DNA from: Deinococcus sp.
GTDB taxonomy: Bacteria; Deinococcota; Deinococci; Deinococcales; Deinococcaceae
Length of the DNA: 9,369 nucleotides
Assembly (NCBI GenBank): GCA_025351205.1
Contig: JANXWI010000480.1
Location: 1-9,369 of the forward strand
Direction of reading: 5' to 3'
Each line of letters starts with the position of its first letter. Position 1 is the stretch's first letter. Shown one piece after another: positions 5,983-9,369 of this stretch. The notes under the pieces are model-generated. The model had not been told where the DNA came from. It searched no databases and saw only the letters and a program-made list of their open reading frames with translations. The position numbers were made by a program, and so were the translations under genes.

Positions 5983-6387
5983 ATGATCGTCGAAACGAAA
6001 CTCGTAGGCCGCCGTACCCCCTTCGAACGCCGCCCCGTCGAACTTCCGGACGGTCCGCACACCCTGCGCGGTCTGCTCACTCGCCTCGTGGAAATCGAGG
6101 TGGCAGCCTACCAGGAGCGGCAGGATACCGTGGGCCTGCTGCGTATCCTGACCGAGCCGGAGTTACAGGACGCCGCTGCCACGGGCCGGATCGGCGTGGC
6201 TCCGCAGGAACGCGGCGGCGCGGTGAGCGCCGAGGAAGCCGCACGCACCGCCCTGACCGCCTTCGGTGACGGCCTGTACTACGTGTTCGTGGACGAACGG
6301 CAACTTACGGCGCTGGACGAACCCGTGACGCTAAGCCCTGACAGCACGCTGCTGCTCCTGCGCCTGAGCGCGCTGGCGGGCGGATGA
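5983..6387 (+). CDS. Small protein ending in Gly-Gly, possible beta-grasp (ubiquitin-like) fold, 134 residues
   Basis: The ATG at 5983 is chosen because GAGG (5974-5977) lies 5 bases upstream; an in-frame GTG at 5935 would add 16 residues with no ribosome site and host-unlike sequence. The protein starts with two predicted strands (MIVETKLVGRRTPFERRPVEL), a helix (TLRGLLTRLVEIEVAAYQER, 27-46), a middle segment with LTEPELQDAAATGRI (57-70), a helix (SAEEAARTALTAF), and a strand-rich end (YYVFVDERQLTALDEPVTL, then STLLLLRLSALAGG). The order strand-strand-helix-strands with a hydrophobic last strand and a free C-terminal LAGG is like ThiS/MoaD and ubiquitin-type proteins, whose Gly-Gly is activated by E1-like enzymes. 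That similarity is my reading of the pattern, not a known assignment. The gene overlaps the DUF4132 gene by ATGA, so the two are translated together and probably work together. Soluble, no signal peptide. Confidence 0.75.
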   Translation: MIVETKLVGRRTPFERRPVELPDGPHTLRGLLTRLVEIEVAAYQERQDTVGLLRILTEPELQDAAATGRIGVAPQERGGAVSAEEAARTALTAFGDGLYYVFVDERQLTALDEPVTLSPDSTLLLLRLSALAGG

Positions 6388-9369
6388 GCGTGGACGTTCA
6401 GGAACTTCTGCGCGGCTACCAGCAGCCCTGGAAACCGGGATTCGAGGAGCGGCTGGGCACGCTGCCCGCCGAACTGGCAACCCTGTTACGCACACAGCAC
6501 CAGGGTCCCAGTGACCACGACGAGCGCCAGAGGGTACAGGAAGCCCTGACCGACGCCCTGCACGCCAGCGACGCCGCGTCCCGGCAGGCCATTGCCGCCG
6601 TGTTCTTCCCACACCTCCCGGATGTGGCGGCCCGCACCCTGGACGCCCTGTTGACCCGCCATCCCTACCCGCAGGGGTACGCCCGCCGGGCCTTCCGCGC
6701 GCCCGGGCACCGGCTGGCGGCGGCGCACGCGCAGGCGTGGCTGTGGCAGACCTGGAGCGCCACCCGCGAGTACCCGCAGCCCATAGAGTGGCTGGCCGTT
6801 CACGCGGGCCTGCTGAACTCCTGGCAGTCGCACGGCGTGGGTCTGCTGCTGGGGCAGGCGATCAGCGACGGAAACGAGGAGGTGTTCAGCGTGCTGCGCG
6901 ACACGGCGGGCACGCAGCACCCGGTGGCGCGAATGGGCCGTCACGTGCCGAACGCCCTGCTGTCCAGCACCCGTGAGGACGCCTGGGCGCTGGCAGAGGG
7001 CCTGTTGCTGGCCGCGCAGCGCCAGGAGGGTCTGCGTCAGGTGATCCTGGAAACGGTGGACGAGGCCAGCCTGGAAGCCTTCACCCGCACGCTGCGCCTG
7101 ATCCTGAAAGAAGACCTGCTGCGCTTCGCCGCCACCCTGCGCGCCGCCTGCGTGTGGTTCGGCCTGAACTACGACGTCACCGATCTGAAGACGGTCAGGG
7201 GTCACCTGACCCGGGCACTGGGTTACCTGGAAGACAAGGCCAATGCCCGGCAGGCGGTGGAGACGGGCAGCGGAACGCACGCCTACCTCGCCCTGTTCGT
7301 GCTCGCCATGCAGGGTGCCGTGCAGGCCGCCGACCTCGCCCGCCCGCTGCTGACGGAGACCGACCCCGAGCGCCGCATGGCCGCCGCGCAGTTTCTGCTG
7401 GCCGCCGACCTGCTCACGGGCGAAGACCGACTGACCCTGTTGCGCGACCCAGACCTGCGCCTGGCCGCACTGGCGGGGAGCGTCCTGAACCGCTGGGGCA
7501 CCGTCAACCCCGGCTACACCTTCGAGGAGTACGAAGCCTACGCCCTGCGCCTGCCGGACGCGGCCCGGCACGAAGGGCTGCTGTTTCCCTGGCTGGGGCA
7601 GGTGCCCGCCCGCGAGGACGCCCTGGACGCCCTGCCGGTTCTGCGCGGTGAGCAGCCCTTCACGGTCCTCGCACCGCATCTGGGCGGCATGAGCGTGTAC
7701 GGCAAGGCGACTGTACTGCGCGCGCTGGGCGAGCATGCGAAGCTGAAGGCGCTGGACGCCCCCACCCGCACCCTGCTGCTTTCACTGCTCCAGGACCGCA
7801 ACAGCGGCGTGTCTCAAGAGGCCGTGACCGTCATGGCGCATTTCACGCCCGAGCCAGGCGAAATCGGCGTGGTGCATACCCTCCTGAAACGAAGGAGTGC
7901 CGACCTGCGCCGGGGCCTGATCCGCCTGCTCGCCGCCGATCCGGCGCGGGCGCAGGCCAGCGCGGACACCCTGCTCGCCACCGGCAACGCCGAGCAGCGG
8001 CAGGCCGGACTGCAACTGCTGATCGAGACGGGCGGGATGCCCCCCGCCGATTTCAGGCCGAAGACCGTCACCGAGGGAACCCTGCTCTCCCGCCTGACCG
8101 ACCCCGGCGCACAGCTCACGCTGAAAGACGGCCTGGGTCTGTTCGGTCCGGCGGAGCTTACCCGGCCCACAGCGCCCAGTGCGCGTGAACGCGATTACCC
8201 GGCGGACCTGCAACGCGGAGCAATGCTTCTGCGCGGCCTGGACGCCCTGATCGTCGCCAACCGCGAAACGCCCCTGACCGGCGTCGGCTGGGACGGCAGC
8301 GAGACCGTGCTGCTGGGCAACGTGAGTCCCTGGCAGCTGCGTCCGGGGCGGGACGGTCAGCCGATGCCGCTGCACGGCCTCTGGGACGGCTGGTGGCAGA
8401 CCCGCCCGCAGGGGCAGGCCGGCGACCTGACCCGCATGCGCTGGGCACTGTCTCACTTCGTGGCCCGCGCCGACACCACCGAGGGCGAGTTGCAGACCGA
8501 ACTGGGGGAGGCGGGCGAACTGGAAGCCGAGGTGCTGGGCCTGCCGCGCCTCGACCCGGACGGCCTGAACGAGCTGCTGGAAGACGCCGACGGGGACGAC
8601 CTGACCGAGCACCGGGCCACCCTGAGCGCCGCCCAGATTCTCCAGGATCTGCGCCGCCGTACCCTGCACCGCACGCTCGGGCCGCTGGTCGCCATGAGGC
8701 TGGAACATCCGGACCTTGCGGGCGTGGTCGTGAATGCCCTGCACGACCTGCACGCCGCGCCCACCGATGCCGACATGGCGCTGGACGCCTGGGAGACGGC
8801 CCTGTCGTATCTGCCCCTGAACGCGGAGGTGAACGTCGATCCGCAGTACACCTGGCGGCGCGACGATCCCCGCGACCTGCTGGACCCGCTGTTTCCGCGC
8901 GGGAACTGGGCGGCCTGGACGCCAGGACAGGTGCGGCGCATGTGGAACCTGAGCCTGTACCGGGGAGCGGCCTTCCCGAGGCTGCACCTCATCCGGCCCG
9001 ACACACGCCTGCTGCTGTACGCCCACGCTCAGGGCTGGGCGAACCATGACGACCTGCTCGCTCAGCTGATCGGGGGCCGCCCGGAACGTGAGGGCTACCA
9101 TTCCGGCAACGATTTCGGCGACCTGAGCACCTACACCTGCCGTACCCTCAAGCCCGAACTGCCCAGCCACCCCGACTGGCTGGCCGCCGTGGACACCGTG
9201 CGCGACCGCGTGCTGGAGGTGGAACTCGGGCGCGGGGACCTGGAGACGCCCGCCACCCTTCCCGCCCTGGCGTTGCGGGGCGTGCACGGCGCGGGCCTGG
9301 CCCTGCGCCAGCTGGCCGGACTGGGCAGAAATCCCCTCAAGCGCGGCTATCAGGGCCGCAATGAGAGCC
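6384..9369 (+). CDS. DUF5724/DUF4132 (YehI/MolR-type) giant protein, N-terminal 995 codons, runs off the window
   Basis: The frame from the ATG at 6384 is open without a stop to the last base, about 995 residues, and the start overlaps the previous stop in an ATGA arrangement, so translation is probably coupled. Residues about 20-640 look like an all-helical HEAT-type solenoid: repeated Leu/Ala-rich helix pairs such as LRLAALAGSVLNRWG, VLRALGEHAKLKALDAP and LRRGLIRLLAADPARAQ. The later part carries the family signature: WTPGQVRRMWNL (845-856), GWANHDDLLAQLIGG, and RVLEVELGRGDLETPAT (942-958). This fits the DUF5724 region that precedes DUF4132 in E. coli YehI and its relatives. The DUF4132 C-terminus, where the family's most conserved part lies, is outside the window. 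Members are cytoplasmic proteins of over 1000 residues with no settled biochemical role; some sit beside MoxR-type AAA+ ATPase and VWA genes. No membrane segments or signal peptide are seen. GC and codon use are fully host-like. Confidence 0.85.
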   Translation, partial: MSVDVQELLRGYQQPWKPGFEERLGTLPAELATLLRTQHQGPSDHDERQRVQEALTDALHASDAASRQAIAAVFFPHLPDVAARTLDALLTRHPYPQGYARRAFRAPGHRLAAAHAQAWLWQTWSATREYPQPIEWLAVHAGLLNSWQSHGVGLLLGQAISDGNEEVFSVLRDTAGTQHPVARMGRHVPNALLSSTREDAWALAEGLLLAAQRQEGLRQVILETVDEASLEAFTRTLRLILKEDLLRFAATLRAACVWFGLNYDVTDLKTVRGHLTRALGYLEDKANARQAVETGSGTHAYLALFVLAMQGAVQAADLARPLLTETDPERRMAAAQFLLAADLLTGEDRLTLLRDPDLRLAALAGSVLNRWGTVNPGYTFEEYEAYALRLPDAARHEGLLFPWLGQVPAREDALDALPVLRGEQPFTVLAPHLGGMSVYGKATVLRALGEHAKLKALDAPTRTLLLSLLQDRNSGVSQEAVTVMAHFTPEPGEIGVVHTLLKRRSADLRRGLIRLLAADPARAQASADTLLATGNAEQRQAGLQLLIETGGMPPADFRPKTVTEGTLLSRLTDPGAQLTLKDGLGLFGPAELTRPTAPSARERDYPADLQRGAMLLRGLDALIVANRETPLTGVGWDGSETVLLGNVSPWQLRPGRDGQPMPLHGLWDGWWQTRPQGQAGDLTRMRWALSHFVARADTTEGELQTELGEAGELEAEVLGLPRLDPDGLNELLEDADGDDLTEHRATLSAAQILQDLRRRTLHRTLGPLVAMRLEHPDLAGVVVNALHDLHAAPTDADMALDAWETALSYLPLNAEVNVDPQYTWRRDDPRDLLDPLFPRGNWAAWTPGQVRRMWNLSLYRGAAFPRLHLIRPDTRLLLYAHAQGWANHDDLLAQLIGGRPEREGYHSGNDFGDLSTYTCRTLKPELPSHPDWLAAVDTVRDRVLEVELGRGDLETPATLPALALRGVHGAGLALRQLAGLGRNPLKRGYQGRNES

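Noticed and set aside
6486..9287. Two long minus-strand open frames (6486-7736 and 7782-9287) opposite the DUF4132 gene
   Set aside because: They are antisense shadows of a continuous plus-strand frame that has the family signature and host codon bias.

Overview
The window looks like chromosomal DNA of a Deinococcus-type bacterium. Host-like genes have high GC (42 of 60 bases G+C at 3001-3060, and a strongly GC-biased third codon position in the last gene). Several promoters end very close to the start codon, as in leaderless transcripts, and the large secreted-type protein has the QRQ-rich DUF4157 layout seen in that group. The genus is an inference from style, not from a database match.

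Left part (1-4324, minus strand). The first 44 bases are the N-terminus of nrdR, the core repressor of ribonucleotide reductase genes (MRCPYCSAPDSKVV, cut by the window edge). Upstream of it, in transcription order, runs an AT-rich accessory module: a promoter (4296-4324), a large DUF4157 effector with SH3-like, LysM-like, glycine-rich hydrophobic and C-terminal toxin-like regions (956-4240), a 151-residue acidic protein starting 2 bases after the effector stop codon (probable immunity protein, 498-953), and a 116-residue orphan with its own promoter (85-435). GC content falls to about 30-32% over the effector tip and the immunity gene, while the effector body is about 70%. This is the usual picture of a polymorphic toxin whose tip and immunity gene were acquired together.

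Middle (4345-5982). A minus-strand short-chain dehydrogenase-like gene (4345-5157) keeps the nucleotide-binding glycine motif but lacks the catalytic Tyr/Lys pair. It is followed by about 825 bases without a convincing gene. That stretch holds a 21-base tandem repeat, a 175-base MITE-like element with 18-base terminal inverted repeats, a C-rich/G-rich hairpin inside that element, and an AT-rich promoter region.

Right part (5983-9369, plus strand). Two translationally coupled genes (ATGA overlap) encode a 134-residue protein ending in Gly-Gly, whose last 40 residues read like a beta-grasp (ubiquitin/ThiS-like) strand pattern, and a giant DUF5724/DUF4132-family protein (995 codons visible, open to the window end). 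This pair is the best candidate here for an under-described system.
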